Shown here: positions 24,448 through 36,515 of the stretch, one piece after another
How the letters are laid out: the number at the start of each line of letters is the position of its first letter
Position numbering within the stretch: position 1 is the first letter of the stretch
Source of the DNA: Cokeromyces recurvatus
Lineage: Eukaryota; Mucoromycota; Mucoromycetes; Mucorales; Mucoraceae
Assembly: GCF_025118155.1 (NCBI RefSeq)
Contig: NW_026251409.1
Location: 124,501-188,500 of the forward strand
Length of the DNA stretch: 64,000 nt
Direction: 5' to 3'
Position numbers and translations under genes: made by a program
The notes under the pieces: generated by a model
Told to the model about the DNA's origin: nothing
The model's input: only the letters and a program-made list of their open reading frames with translations
Databases searched by the model: none

Positions 24448-25223
24448 TATTAAAAGAAGAAGGGAAAAAAATGTGTGGGAAAAGGTAAAAAAAAAACACA
24501 CACACACAAACACATTACAGTATTTGTTTTTTTTTATACATGCATATTTTTTTTTATCAAAGATTAAATCCATCTATTACGTATCCATAATAGGGAATAG
24601 GAAAAGATCTTATGTTTTATCTAATCTGGTTCTTTAAAACAATAACTCTACAAGAAGATGATGAGCATATCATGCCTGAAGAATTTACATAATGAAAGCC
24701 CTTCAGTTTATAGCTGAATTCAATATTTTATAGTAAAAAAAAAAGAAAAAAAAAGCTATTAAAGTATAAATTATACATACTCTTTCCTTAAGATATTAGC
24801 ATAAAATCATTTACACATTCAGATGTACGAAATGTCAAGAAATTATTTACATTCATTCTCTTTGAGCATATACATTTTATTAGTTAGTTTTCTTTCTTGT
24901 AATAAAGAATTCATTCCTTTTATATACTTTGTTTCCTGTTGAACCCATTCCTGTTTACCAATTATATCTTATTAAGTTGACCCCTTAATTAGCGGTCTTG
25001 TCAACGACTTTTTTTTTTATATATAACTAAAAAGTTTTTTTCTCAAGCATATGATGCACATGTTCATAAATAAAAGAATGCATACGTAATATGTTCAAAT
25101 TGATTGGATAAAAATATTTACTCCTTGAATGAATTTACTCCTTAAAAAAAGGGAAAAAAAAGGTATAAAAAGGGGGTCAAAAAATTGTAAAATTCCCTTT
25201 TTTTTTCTTTTTTTTTTTTCTTT
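24448..25223. other. intergenic, no gene seen
   Basis: Promoter side of the amidohydrolase gene. A/T tracts and a CACA repeat (24500-24512). It ends in a pyrimidine tract (25197-25223) that directly precedes the GC-rich island. Confidence 0.6.
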
Positions 25224-25356
25224 ATGATCATCAACCGGCTATTCCACGGCCGTGAAATGGCTGGGCCTGATCAGCCTGGAGTGTCTCTTCAGTTGCTTGT
25301 ACGCCCTCAGGAGGTGTGAGGGGGTATACTTCTGTCGTTCAGATGCGTCCATTTCA
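25224..25356 (+). ncRNA. GC-rich structured island (candidate ncRNA or micro-ORF)
   Basis: About 54% GC over 133 bases in a flank of roughly 25%. It has a 10 bp perfect palindrome CACGGCCGTG (25245-25254), an 8 bp palindrome CTGATCAG (25267-25274), and a 6 bp stem CCCTCA/TGAGGG (25304-25309 with 25317-25322) closing a 7-base loop. On the plus strand an ATG at 25224, right after a pyrimidine tract, opens a 31-codon frame ending TGA at 25319, with codon choice unlike the genes here. I do not recognise tRNA, snRNA, SRP, RNase P or U3 hallmarks in order. Strand is uncertain. A structured RNA is favoured over a peptide; a fragment of a lost gene is possible. Confidence 0.35.
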
Positions 25357-26562
25357 GAAATAACAAACACAAATGAAAAAAAAAAATATGATAGCAGCAT
25401 ATTTTATGATTAGTTATGCTTTTAAAGCTTAAATTGAGTTTTAAAAAAAGAAAAGATATGTTGAAATCTAATAAAACCAGTCACGTAGAAGACGGTCATT
25501 CACTTAAACAGCAATAACGATAAAAAGATAAATATATATGCATATATAAAAATACACGACATGTATACATCTAACTGTGAATGATTATAATTGGTGACAA
25601 GGACATGCATTAATTAAATCATTGCATTCTAAGCTTATTTATTATGATATCTTTTCAGAATAAATTGTACTCTAATATTTACAAAAAAAAAACAGATTGA
25701 TCGAAACTAATGAGTTTATTAGTTTAAATACATCTCAAATACACAACTTCACTTTATACTTTGGCAATTGAGTTTGTTGGAATAGCTACGTTATTTACTC
25801 TTTTTTTTTTCTAAAAAGACATCTATCTTTTATCTTTATATAACTAAGCTTGGTTAGTACATCACTCCATGTTACAAGCTTATAGATTCATTGCGCAATA
25901 GAAGAGGATGATAAAGCCATTAGAATGTTATTATATAGATCAAGATAAAGTGTGTCTTATATTGTAAGGTAAAATAGGATATTTTTACTCCATGTTTAAA
26001 GTAGTCTTCTTTGATTGTAATAATACTACTTCAAACTTTCACTCAAACAAAATATTGGAATAATAAATAAGGCTCTCAGAGTTCATAATGATATATTGTA
26101 TGAAGGCCTTCAACAAGTGTAATAAAACAATTATTATATCTAATTACTAGAAAGTATATAAATAGGAATGGTATTATTATAAACATACATGTCATATTTA
26201 TTAGTACAATTTAACTGTCAACTACTTACAAAGAAGTGATAAGTTTATTTATTACTAAATGCATCATATTTGCTTTCATCAATGACTTTCCTATTAGTAA
26301 ATGCCATGTATAAAACTCTATCTGTCTTATCAAAAGCATTATGTTGAGTTGCTTCTACCAAATAAATCTAGGAAAGTCTACCAACATGAATTGAGAAACA
26401 GTCACATTTTTACATGACTGAATTTACTTTTTTTTTGGGAAGCCACACATTTTTTTGACCAAGTCATGTAACTTTTTTTTTTTTTTTTTAATATACGCTT
26501 ATATAATTGTAGATTCTTTTTCTTTTTTTTTTTTTAAGAAAAAAATCCTCAAAAATAACAAA
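25357..26562. other. intergenic, no gene seen
   Basis: Long AT-rich spacer before ERB1. Pyrimidine tracts at 26467-26490 and 26516-26535 lie just before the ERB1 start codon. No convincing coding or RNA signal. Confidence 0.6.
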
Positions 26563-29158
26563 ATGGCACCAAAGAAAAAGACTTTAGTAACTTCAAAAAA
26601 AGATAGAAATGATACAGTAAAGGAACAACCTAAGCCCATAGCAAAATCTTTAAAGCGTAAAGCTGTTGAAAAAGAAGTAGAGGAGAGCGATAGTGAAGAA
26701 TTTGGAAATGTCAACATCGACATGGGCTCTTCTGATGAAGAAGAAGATAATAATGAGGAAAACGATGAGGATGAAGAAACTGAAGCTTTTCCTGAAATCA
26801 GTCTTAGCGATGATGAGGAAGACGATGAGGATTTCCAAGCTGATAGCGAAGAATTAGAGGATGAAGATAGTGAGGCTGAAGATGTTGAAGAAATTGAAGA
26901 CGAAGATATGGATGATGATGATGATGAATTAGTAGAAGAAGATTTGGATGAAGAGCTTGAACGTGAGCTTGAAAAAGAAAAATTAGAAGATGAAGCAGAG
27001 GAAGAAAGCGATGATTTCAAAATGTAGGCTGTGATTTATTTTGTTTTATTTTTTTTTGTCATGTTTAAAACTGACAGAATATTTATAATAGCCCAGCACC
27101 ATATCGTCAACATTATGATAAAGAAAAATTGCCTGAAATTGAAGCAAATTACGAAAGTGATAGTTCAACAGAAGAAACTGAAAACACAATTGGTAATGTA
27201 CCTTTAGAATGGTATAAAGATTTACCTCATATTGGTTATGATATTGATGGTAAAAAGATCTTAAAACCTGCAACGGCTGATGAACTTGATAAGTTCTTGG
27301 CTACTATGGAAGATCCTGATTCATGGAAGACAGTTAAAAGTGATAAGGAAGGAAAGGATATTGTTTTGAATGATGAAGAATTGGATATTATTCAACGACT
27401 TCAAAGAGGTATTATTCCCGACTCTACATACGATCCTTACGAACCTACTGTGGAATGGTTCACTTCAAAGACCGAAACTATGCCACTCTCTGCTCGCCCT
27501 GAACCTAAGCGTAGATTTGTTCCTTCTAAATGGGAAGCTAGAAAGATTATGAAGATTGTACGTGCCATTCGTCAAGGCCGTATTATTCCTCGTAAGCCTA
27601 AGGACGAAAAACCTAGATTTTATAATCTTTGGGGTGACGATGATACTCCACGCGAAGATCACATTATGCATGTTGCTGCACCAAAAATGAAATTACCTGA
27701 ACATGATGAAAGTTATAATCCTCCTGCTGAATATCTTCCAGATGAGAATGAAATTAAAGAATGGAATGAAATGGATGAAGAAGATAGACCTAAAAATTAT
27801 CTTCCAAAGAAATATAATACTTTACGTCACGTCCCTGCTTATGATAAATTTATTCAAGAAAGATTCCAACGTTGTCTTGATCTTTATTTAGCTCCTCGTG
27901 TCCGTAAGAACAGATTAAATATTGATCCTGAATCTCTTATTCCTAAACTTCCAAGCCCTAAGGATCTCCGTCCTTTCCCTACACATCAATCTATTTCTTA
28001 TGAAGGTCATACTGCTCGTATTCGTGCACTTTCTATTCATCCCAACGGTTTGTATGCTCTCTCAGGTTCTGATGACAATACCTGTCGACTTTGGGAAGTA
28101 TTAACAGGTCGTTGCCTTATGATGTGGAAATTCGATGCAGTTATCCATGCAATTTCATGGTGTCCTAATCCTGATGTCTGGCTCTTTGGTATCTCAGTTG
28201 GTCATGGTGAAGTGCATTTGATTTCTCCCCCTAAACTCTGCTCTGCAGAACAGGCCTTGACCACTGATCAATTTACAAAATCAGGCTTTGCTACATCTAC
28301 AGATGAAAGTGATGCTAAACAAACTGTTAGTTGGATTAAGCCTAGTGAAGCAGATGAAGAAAAATATGGCTACAAGGTACGAATTCAACATACACAAGTT
28401 GTTAAGCAAATTACATGGCATCGTAAAGGTGATTATGTTGCTACAGTATCCCCTGACGCAAAGAATCTTGCTGTTCTTATTCATCAAGTTACGAAACATC
28501 AAACACAATCCCCTTTTAGACGTCTCAAGGGTCTTGTCCAAAAGGTTGCTTTCCATCCTATTAAACCCATCTTCTTTGTTGCTGTAAGTATAAACATTTT
28601 TTTTTAAAAAAAAAAAAGACGTACAAATCTGATTATTTTCTTGATAGACACAAATTTACGTTCGTATATATGATTTGATGCAACAACAATTAATTAAAAC
28701 ATTACAAACAAGTGTGAAATGGGTTTCCAGTATTGATATTCATCCTGGTGGTGATAATGTAATTATTGGCTCATATGATAAGAAGGTCTGTTGGTTTGAT
28801 TTAGATTTAAGTTCTAGACCTTACAAGTCACTTAGGTAAGAAAGGCAAAGAAAAAAAAAGAGCTCTTATTAGATAGCTAATCCTATTTTTAAACAGATAT
28901 CATACAAAGGCTGTTCGTCAGGTCTCTTTCCATAAGCGATACCCACTCTTTGCTTCTTCATCTGATGACGGTACTATTCAAATCTTTTATGGTATGGTCT
29001 ATAATGATTTATTACAAAATCCTTTAATTGTACCAGTCAAGATTTTACGAGGTCATGATGTTAAAGATGGACTTGGTGTTTTAAATATTGAATTCCATCC
29101 TACTCAGCCCTGGATCTTCTCTACAGGTGCCGATGGTACATTTAGACTTTGGACATAA
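26563..29158 (+). CDS. ERB1: ribosome biogenesis protein ERB1/BOP1
   Basis: Part of the Ytm1-Erb1-Nop7 (PeBoW) complex needed for 27S pre-rRNA processing and 60S assembly in the nucleolus. Four exons, 26563-27023, 27092-28583, 28648-28835 and 28897-29158, give 800 residues. The N-terminus is lysine-rich then strongly acidic (residues about 30-150, almost pure Asp/Glu). The BOP1 N-terminal domain follows ([42 protein letters not shown]). The rest is a WD40 propeller ([29 protein letters not shown], and the last repeat [10 protein letters not shown] at the stop). Length agrees with yeast Erb1. The start is the ATG at 26563 after a pyrimidine-rich leader; the upstream open frame is only poly-Phe. 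Introns are 68, 64 and 61 bases. Confidence 0.97.
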
Positions 29159-29699
29159 ATTCTTTATTGTTTGTTATATATATATAATTAATGATATTAC
29201 AAGAAAAAAAAAAACTTGTATCATTTCTCTCTTTCTCTCTTTTTTTTTTTTCCTCCCTCCCTTTACTCTTTTGTGATATATATAAAATGCATCTATATTA
29301 TATTTCTACAAAATATTTTTCAGGAACCTAGACTTGAGGTTTTATAAATATCTATATTGTTGACTAAAATGAACAGTTTATAAACATTGTATTTGTTCGT
29401 TGTATCTTTATATAAATAAATATTAAAATCATCAAAAATGCATGGGGATTTAAGGAATGAAAGCCATTTAAAGCTCTTATATTAAGAATATACAGTGTCT
29501 TAATAATGATCCTAAAAGCTTTCTCTTTTGAAGACTGTGTATGACTCTCAACTGACTAACATGGTCATAAAGATTGTAAATGATAAAATATGAAATGATT
29601 ATATACAAGACGTTGACCAAACTATTATTCAACTTTAATTTAGTAGATAGCTGTTCAGTTAAAAATATGTATACATGTATATATTTATATATATATATA
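29159..29699. other. intergenic, ERB1 3' region
   Basis: A CT-rich tract (29225-29275) and AT-rich sequence; AT dinucleotides near 29680-29700. No gene seen. Confidence 0.6.
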
Positions 29700-30330
29700 T
29701 TTTTTGCATTTATTATTTTGGGGTCTAACAGTATGTGAAAGTACTGGTGATTTAATGATGATCATGAAATATATAGTCATGATGGTTCATCTTGAAGACC
29801 ATACGTAGCAACTACCTCTTGCTTCAAAATAGTAATAATAACAGGAACTCTAATTACGAATAGCCACTTATTTAACTGAGTTATACAAGATAAAGACATC
29901 CGTCATTGTGACATTCGCCCAGAGAATATTCCGTACACAGACTCAGACCATTTCTTGGTTGATTATCGATTTGCTATAATCTTACACACGCATTCTCTTC
30001 AGTCATTGCCGTAACAAAGGCAATCTTGGGTCGTCTACGTTATATTGCTCCAGAGGCACATCACGGTTATCTACACAAAAAAAATAAATAAATAAATAAA
30101 TAAGATATTGATAGTTTAGGTATTATTATTTGACAATTTATTAGTAAAGTCTTATCCTCATCGCCTAATATTCTTTTAAATGGAATTAGGAAAAAAATTA
30201 ACAGAGTACAATATTGAAAGAAGAACCAAGATAGCAAAGCATCTTTGAATCTTACTATACTTCTTATAAGGTCAAGGGGATATTCACCTTCATCTGCTAG
30301 TCGTTTTTACACTGTCTCTAATTTGCCTCT
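29700..30330 (+). pseudogene. protein kinase pseudogene
   Basis: Fragments of a protein kinase catalytic domain appear in the right order but in different frames with stops. The hinge-like segment LTVCESTGDLMMIMKY is at about 29723-29772. The catalytic loop reads RHCDIRPENI, followed by an LVDYRFA metal-site segment where the DFG is altered (29889-30014). RLRYIAPEAHHGY (30020-30077) is the activation-segment end. DIDSLGIII then stops in frame, after an AAAT microsatellite (30083-30102) that interrupts the domain. Further scraps run to about 30330. The segments resemble the abundant tyrosine-kinase-like families of early-diverging fungi. No intact frame remains. Confidence 0.7.
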
Positions 30331-30941
30331 CACTCAAGGATTTATTACATCTTTACCTTTTGAATATACATCGTTTCAAACATGATTAGGAATTTCTTTC
30401 TAGTATCCACTACCTTCTCCTTCCCCCCCCCCGCTCAACATCTATTAAGATGAAAGATACTTGTTTCTTATTCTACTATTTTTTATTGGGATAATAATAA
30501 CAAAAAAGAGCTCTATTACTTGAAGAGAGAGAGAGAGAGATGAATATAAGTCCATGTTTTATAAAGAGAAGAAGAAAAAAAATTAAAGTTTAAACATTTG
30601 CTTTGACTTTAAACAGAGATACATTACTGCATACTGCACAGACATCCGTAAAGGTTATCTACAAATTAAAGCTGCAGTAACTTTTTTTTTTTTATTTTTT
30701 TGCTATCATAGTATTGAATCTCAGATAATAATTTAATTGGATGGTTCCTAAGGAAATTAAAATGATTAATTTACAATAGCAATATCATTTATTCAGGAAG
30801 AGTAGTGGGAGAGAGGGAGAAGGGATATGGAAAAATAGAATAGAAAAGAAAGGAAAAGAATAGAATAAAATAGCATAGAATAGAATAGAATAGGGATATC
30901 AAATAAGAGTAATAATAAGAATACCAAACAAAAATTTTTTT
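30331..30941. other. intergenic, simple repeats
   Basis: Contains a C10 run (30424-30433), a GA repeat (30526-30541) and an AGAAT pentanucleotide array (about 30835-30893). Likely includes the 3' untranslated region of the next minus-strand gene. Confidence 0.6.
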
Positions 30942-32003
30942 TTAAGGGCATTTAATTTGAGCAGTTTCCCAAAAGAGTTGCATTTGTTTAAGCTTCTTTG
31001 TTGATTCTAAATCCAAATCATCTAAGCCCCACATAATTTCTTTAACTCTTTCTGCTACTTCACCCTTTTCTAATACAACAGGATCTTCATCATCTTTTTC
31101 TTCTATAAATTTATTTATCCTTCGCATGTCCTTTCTAACTTCATGAACTGTTTTCGCAATAGATCGAAGTCGAGAATTTAATTCTTGTACTTGTCGTTTG
31201 TTAACATACATGATTTCTTTTAATTCCTCAAGTGATTCAGTAGCTGCATTTGTCTCGATTGTTAGACTTCTTAATGAAGGTAAAGGATTTTGATAAGAAT
31301 AATTAGAATCATTTAAAGTAAGTTTAATAGAAGCTAACAGAGTCTCCATGTCTTTTAACGCATCTACTGACATCCAAGTCGTTTCCTTTCGTAAAGTGCT
31401 ATCTAAGCTTCGTAAATAACTCGTTTGTCTTTCACGGTCGCGCGATTTACGTTCAACAAGATTAATCACTGATTGAATTACATATTCAAGTGGTGGAGCA
31501 AAAGTCACGAGGTCTTGAAGTGTTTCATCAGCGGTTAAAGTCTTTAACAATCGCTTGTGCAGCGTCTTTGTTTCCCATACTGCTGTATTCAAGTCTTCAA
31601 GTTGTCGTTTTAATACTTCAAATGGATCCTCTTCCTCAGGGTCATTAATAGAAGACCATGAAGAAGAGAAAGAAGATCTTCTACTACGAATACCAGTAGA
31701 AGCAGACCATTGAAGTGGCGATAATAGAGGACTTGTTACTTCACAAGATAAGGGACGTCTATCCATTGCCACAGATGCTAATTTAGATGATGGTATCTCT
31801 GTTGAATGAGTTAACATATTAGTTGTATTATCATTATTATCTACTACTATTTCTTCATGTGTGGCTGATTGAAGTTCAGCTGCTAAAGAAGACCCTAAAG
31901 GTATTTCGTTCAAATAACCTTTTCCGAGAAGTTCATCTTCTAAAGATGGACCACCATTTAAAAATGTTTCATCTTCAAATAATGTTGATTCTTCTGTCAT
32001 CAT
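30942..32003 (-). CDS. uncharacterised coiled-coil protein
   Basis: One uninterrupted exon of 353 residues, unusual in this intron-rich neighbourhood. I do not recognise the family. The first 120 residues are acidic and Ser-rich with a cluster RSRRSSFSSSWSS that could be a phosphorylation region. From about residue 125 to the end the sequence is helical, with heptad-like Leu/Ile spacing (EVLKRQLEDLNTAVWETKTLHKRLL), a short less regular stretch near 230, then more helices ending in FWETAQIKCP. There is no membrane segment or signal peptide. Start at 32003 (MMTEES); the second Met would serve equally. A structural or scaffold role is a guess from composition. Confidence 0.75.
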   Translation of the reverse strand: MMTEESTLFEDETFLNGGPSLEDELLGKGYLNEIPLGSSLAAELQSATHEEIVVDNNDNTTNMLTHSTEIPSSKLASVAMDRRPLSCEVTSPLLSPLQWSASTGIRSRRSSFSSSWSSINDPEEEDPFEVLKRQLEDLNTAVWETKTLHKRLLKTLTADETLQDLVTFAPPLEYVIQSVINLVERKSRDRERQTSYLRSLDSTLRKETTWMSVDALKDMETLLASIKLTLNDSNYSYQNPLPSLRSLTIETNAATESLEELKEIMYVNKRQVQELNSRLRSIAKTVHEVRKDMRRINKFIEEKDDEDPVVLEKGEVAERVKEIMWGLDDLDLESTKKLKQMQLFWETAQIKCP

Positions 32004-32532
32004 GTTATTTGTATATATTTATTAATATAAAGTAGCTAAATGAGTAAAATATATATATATATATTATATAAAAATGTATATGTGTATATAAAAGTTATTT
32101 ATTTATTTATATACAAATATGTTCTATGAATATATATATATAAAAGGGGAGGGGCGGGGAGGAAAACAAGTAAATGAAAATAAAATAAAATAAAAGTGTA
32201 ATTAGGAGTTTATTTTTATATAAATGATTTTTTGTTTGCGCATCATTACTAAATTTTTACATTCCGAAAGAAATTTTTTTTACGCTTACAAGATTAATTT
32301 TTTTTTAGTAAAAGAAAAAAAAAAAAAAGAACAACAAAGAAAAGTAATCGTTACTTGTACAAGTATAAAATACAAAATATTCTCCTATATAAAATAGAAC
32401 AAATTTAACTTTAAAAAGAAAAGATAGAATACATTATCATTTAGAAAAAAAAAAGATGTATGTTAAATAGACTTTGTAAAGAATTGAACTTGTCAAATTA
32501 TTGTTGTTCCTTGATTTTGATTTGCGGCTGCT

Positions 32533-32535
<3 letters not shown>
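32004..32535. other. intergenic, AT-rich
   Basis: Upstream region of the coiled-coil gene: AT dinucleotides and short A/T runs up to the T42 tract that flanks the LINE relic. No gene seen. Confidence 0.6.
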
Positions 32536-32580
<45 letters not shown>

Positions 32581-33100
32581 GATTATAATTTCTGTACAAA
32601 ATATTTTAAAACTCATTTGAGCACATAATAAAGTAATTGTGTATTGTCCGGCTCAGATCAAAAAGAAGAAAAAGAATAAACGTTTTGATAGTCAAAAAGA
32701 AAAAGAAACAAAGAACAGCATGTTCAAAGACTAGATTAGTTACTGCATAACCAGTTGATTGAGTCAGTATCAAGAGAATGCTGGATGTCAGGTGGGAAGT
32801 TTACCAAGCTGAAGGTAATCAAGTTTAAAAAATATACTATATATTGTTAGCCAGCGAATAATCCATGTAGGAGTAAGGGAGCTGTTTTGTGAAAAAAAAA
32901 GTAGCTTTCTATGTTAATTAGGAAGGTGATTGAATAGAGGAGATAAAGCATTAGCCACAGTAGTGGATATTTGCAATCAGTAGTGCATATTTAAACAGAC
33001 AATAGCATAAGACCGAGTGAGCTTTCGTTAGGATGATAGAGGCATGGACTTGAAATACCACCAGATTCTTATCCGAGACGCTAGCATCAATCACTACTAC
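32536..33100 (-). mobile_element. degenerate LINE 3' end with poly(A) tail
   Basis: Matches, in the same orientation and order, the retroelement fragment at 59.8-60.3 kb. Shared blocks include the TGAGCACATAATA box, the CCGG-CAGATC segment, ACTGCATAACCAGTT against ACGTAACCAGTTT, and the coding part CTATCATCCTAACG against CTATCACCCTAATG on the minus strand. The copy is full of stops and indels. On the minus strand it ends in a run of 42 A (T at 32536-32577), which fits a LINE-type 3' tail. The coding remnant is therefore long dead. Limits are approximate, judged by eye from the two copies. Confidence 0.6.
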
Positions 33101-34654
33101 CTTCAGTCTGAGTTATTGGTAACTTTATTCTACAGTATTTTCTGATAAAATTGAGACTAATCGCATTTTTTTTTGATCAATTAATACACATTTGAGAAGA
33201 AACAAAAATCGATTTAATCGAAATAAAACTAATTTTTAGACAAGTTTGCCTGTAAAAAATCTTAATTTTTCGTCAATAAAAAAAAACCGTGTTTGAGATG
33301 GCAATATTATTGTTTCTAACAAGAGATTGCAGAGGAGCAATCTGGGCCAGTTAATATCCCATTAACCTTACCACAGAATCCCACAATTTTTTGCAAGCTA
33401 AGACGCCATGAAAAAAACCTATTATTGAAGGCATGAAATTTCTTTCAATGTATAGATGACAAGTCTATTTTATATAAAAGCAAATGTGTTAAATTGGCGT
33501 TAACAGAGCAGTAATAATTTATTGCTTTGGAAGTTCTAAAGTCATCCACAAAAGATACAATCAAATCACCCTAATTTTGTCTATTTAACAATTTTTTTTC
33601 CATCCTACGTTGATGACTCTTGTTTAAGCGCCTTTAAATTTGACAGTATTTTCATTGAACATTTGATTCCCACATGTTAAAACTAAAATGTTCATCTTAT
33701 CTTGATAAGAGTCTAATTTACACTTCTTTGTCGTCCATTATCACTTACAAAATGCCTGTATTTATTTTACCTTGTCTCTTTTATATCGTCTGAAACTTCC
33801 TGGGCCTTTTATTCTTTACATCATCCTTCTCTTTCTTCTTTGAGGGTTCTATTTTTCCCCTTCCATTTACTAAAAATATTCACCATTTCTTGCTTAGCAC
33901 GCTGTATACCTTGGTACTATTACATGATCTCTAAGCAATTTTTTTTTAATTCTTCATTTTGTTGTTGTTATTGTTAACTTATGGTTAGGGCATAAAGAGG
34001 ACTTGAAGCTATCATGTTCATTCTCGTGACATCTAGTGCAACTTTGTTCTTCAGTACTATGACTACTATTTTATATATATATATTGGCTCTTTCGCTTTT
34101 GCTGTTTCAATACGCTTGTTTCTAATTCTCTCATTTTCGCTCTTTTAAAACCAACTAATTTAATAAATAAATGAATAATATAACCATAATAGTTTGTCTA
34201 ATATCTTGAATAGTTAAAGGAAATTCAACCTTTTTCACATTTTTTACAAAATTTTGAAAAAAAAAAAAAATATTCATTTTGCTCACAACCTTTGCATTTA
34301 GTCGCTGACATGAAACATTGATCTTTAATATGTGTAGATATTATATTCAATACTAGAGACAAATAGATTAGATGAATACCCTTCAATGCTAGCATACTGT
34401 GCTTTTAACCTTATCCGAAAATATATTAAAGATACAAAACTATTCATTTAAATGTGTAAAAATAAATATATTTATTACTATGTTACATATTAAAATAGAA
34501 TAAGAGTATTCTCTTTCCTTCTCTCCTTCTTTTCTTCTAATAAAGAAAAGAAATAAAAAAGGTCTCAATATAATCTTTTGTAGAGTATATAACTATACTC
34601 GTTTTTTTGGGTCATCGAAAAATAAAAATAAGGATATCTTCTTGGTACTTTTTG
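33101..34654. other. intergenic, no gene seen
   Basis: About 1.5 kb of AT-rich sequence between the LINE relic and the PP2C gene. No open frame with codon-like composition, no kinase or transposase scrap recognised. Confidence 0.5.
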
Positions 34655-36344
34655 TTACCAGCTTTGTCTATTACTCATTGACGTATTTTCTAATCGATAA
34701 GCTCGAAGATCTTTTGTATAATCTTTCATTCTTTTACCCCAATCTTTTAATCGTATGACCTATTAGAAGCAAATCAATATATAGATTCTACATACATAAA
34801 TAGAGAATTTTTTTTGTTTACCATTGCAGTTGCATTATCATCACTTTGTAATTGATCTGCTGCATCCACTAACTTTTTAGCTGACAAAGAAGGTTCCTTG
34901 TATTGTTTAACCTATACAATGATAATAAGTAGGCATTGTTAGTTTCTTTACAAAAAGTAAGAAAGAGGGGAAACATACCAAATCGACGATTTCTTGGTCC
35001 GACATGACTGAAGTAATACCATCTGTTACAAGTACCTACACTAGATATATTAATATGCATCCTACTCCCCCCTTTTTTTTTTCTTTTCTTTTTTTTTTCA
35101 TCATTATTTACAATAAATGCTGCAGAATTTGATTTTCTTATACGATATCGAACAATATCAGGCTCAGCAGATACGCCATAACGTTTCAATTTAGCATCAC
35201 CAAAGGCACGACTTGTGGCCAACATGCCCATGATACGTTCATCCCCCCATGAATCTGTTGTCACAAAACCAGCATATTTTCTTAATCGATCTGTCTCAAC
35301 TGGATTCCCTGGATGATGATCACCTGTAGTTAATGAAATGTATTCACCTGTATGTGAATCACATAATAAAATACGTGTATCACCAACATGACCCACTATA
35401 ATATCATATTCATCACTTTCCCAAAATGGGCATTTATCTAAGGGTTCAATAATAGCTACACTCCCTGTCGAACCTTCATTCGCTTCATGGGAGTCATCCA
35501 ATTCACCTTTTAATTGTTTCAAAACACATGCATCTGCTTCTAAAAAGGCCATTGTCAAACGTTGTTCGATACTAAGATCATACATATTCGTTCCTGGTAT
35601 AGGTCGACCCTGTCTTTGATCTACTAAATCTTTAATTACGTGTGGGATAGGAAATCGTTTAAAGTAGCCTTGATAAGTTCGTAAGAATGCTAGAGTGTGT
35701 TGAAAGTTATCTAAATTCATATTCTCTATTCGTTCATGTAAATGCTCAGCCAACCTATATAAATATACAGATATATATATATATATATGTGTGTGTGTAT
35801 ATAATACATGTATATATTATGGGCTAAATATCATGTAAATAGATATAAATATCTATGTATATCCCCATTTATAATCTCTATCTCTCTCTATTTACCATTC
35901 AGATACAACAGATCCACCATGTCTAATAGGATTTTAACTTTATTAGTAAGAAAAAGATAATGATAAACACATATATACCCATCAAATATGCCAAAATAAG
36001 CACGATTGGCTTCTTTATCCATGGTCAGTAAACTTTTACTCTCAGGTAATTCTAGCGTTACTGCGCTATATTTATCTTCATTTGATGCTCTTGTCCCTCT
36101 TGAAGTAGATACACCCATTAATTGGTTTGTTTTATTTAAATTAATTCGAAGTAAACTATCTAAGTATTAATAAAGATATATAAATAGTTATCTATCTGTA
36201 TATAAACGGTATTACATAATCAAGTTATTCTATTTAATTACCTTTTAAACCTTTTGTCAAATAATAATCTTTATATTTTAAATGACTTGAAACTGAAATG
36301 TATCTTTTAATCGTATTACAACTTGTTGACTTAAACCATCTCAT
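34655..36344 (-). CDS. PTC6: PP2C-family protein phosphatase, PTC6-like
   Basis: Metal-dependent Ser/Thr phosphatase. Seven exons on the minus strand: 36344-36242, 36159-35979, 35922-35896 (27 bases), 35754-35112, 35035-34979, 34911-34822 and 34759-34655 (401 residues). The N-terminus MRWFKSTSCNTIKRYISVSS is basic, hydroxylated and free of acid, as in a mitochondrial presequence. Metal-site motifs are RGTRASNEDKYSA, FDGHGGS (only complete after splicing the 27 base exon), VGHVGDTRILL, TSRAFGD, LVTDGITSVMSD and QSDDNATAMV. Yeast Ptc6 is mitochondrial and dephosphorylates the pyruvate dehydrogenase complex; whether this protein does so is inference. Exon 4 ends before a Lys-rich read-through that is clearly intron. 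Confidence 0.9.
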
Positions 36345-36467
36345 TATACTATTTGAATTTTAATGAAGAAATAAAAACAAAGGAAAAAAAAAAAAAAAAG
36401 AAAACTTGTAAAAGAATACCGTTTTTTTTTTTCTGTCTCTCCACCCCCGCATTATTATTTTAATAAA

Positions 36468-36515
<48 letters not shown>

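Noticed and set aside
24960..25020. inverted repeat GTTGAC/GTCAAC as a terminator or operator
   Set aside because: Six-base arms over 25 bases are expected by chance in several kilobases; no other support.
25224..25356. SRP (7SL) RNA, because the minus strand contains GCTGATCAG and GAATAGCC as in human 7SL
   Set aside because: Only short matches, the helix 8 sequence is not present, the island is far shorter than an SRP RNA, and flanks are plain AT-rich DNA.
26499..27020. 173-codon open frame on the minus strand, almost all Ser
   Set aside because: Exact antisense of the Asp/Glu-rich N-terminus of ERB1; codons for Asp/Glu read as Ser on the other strand.
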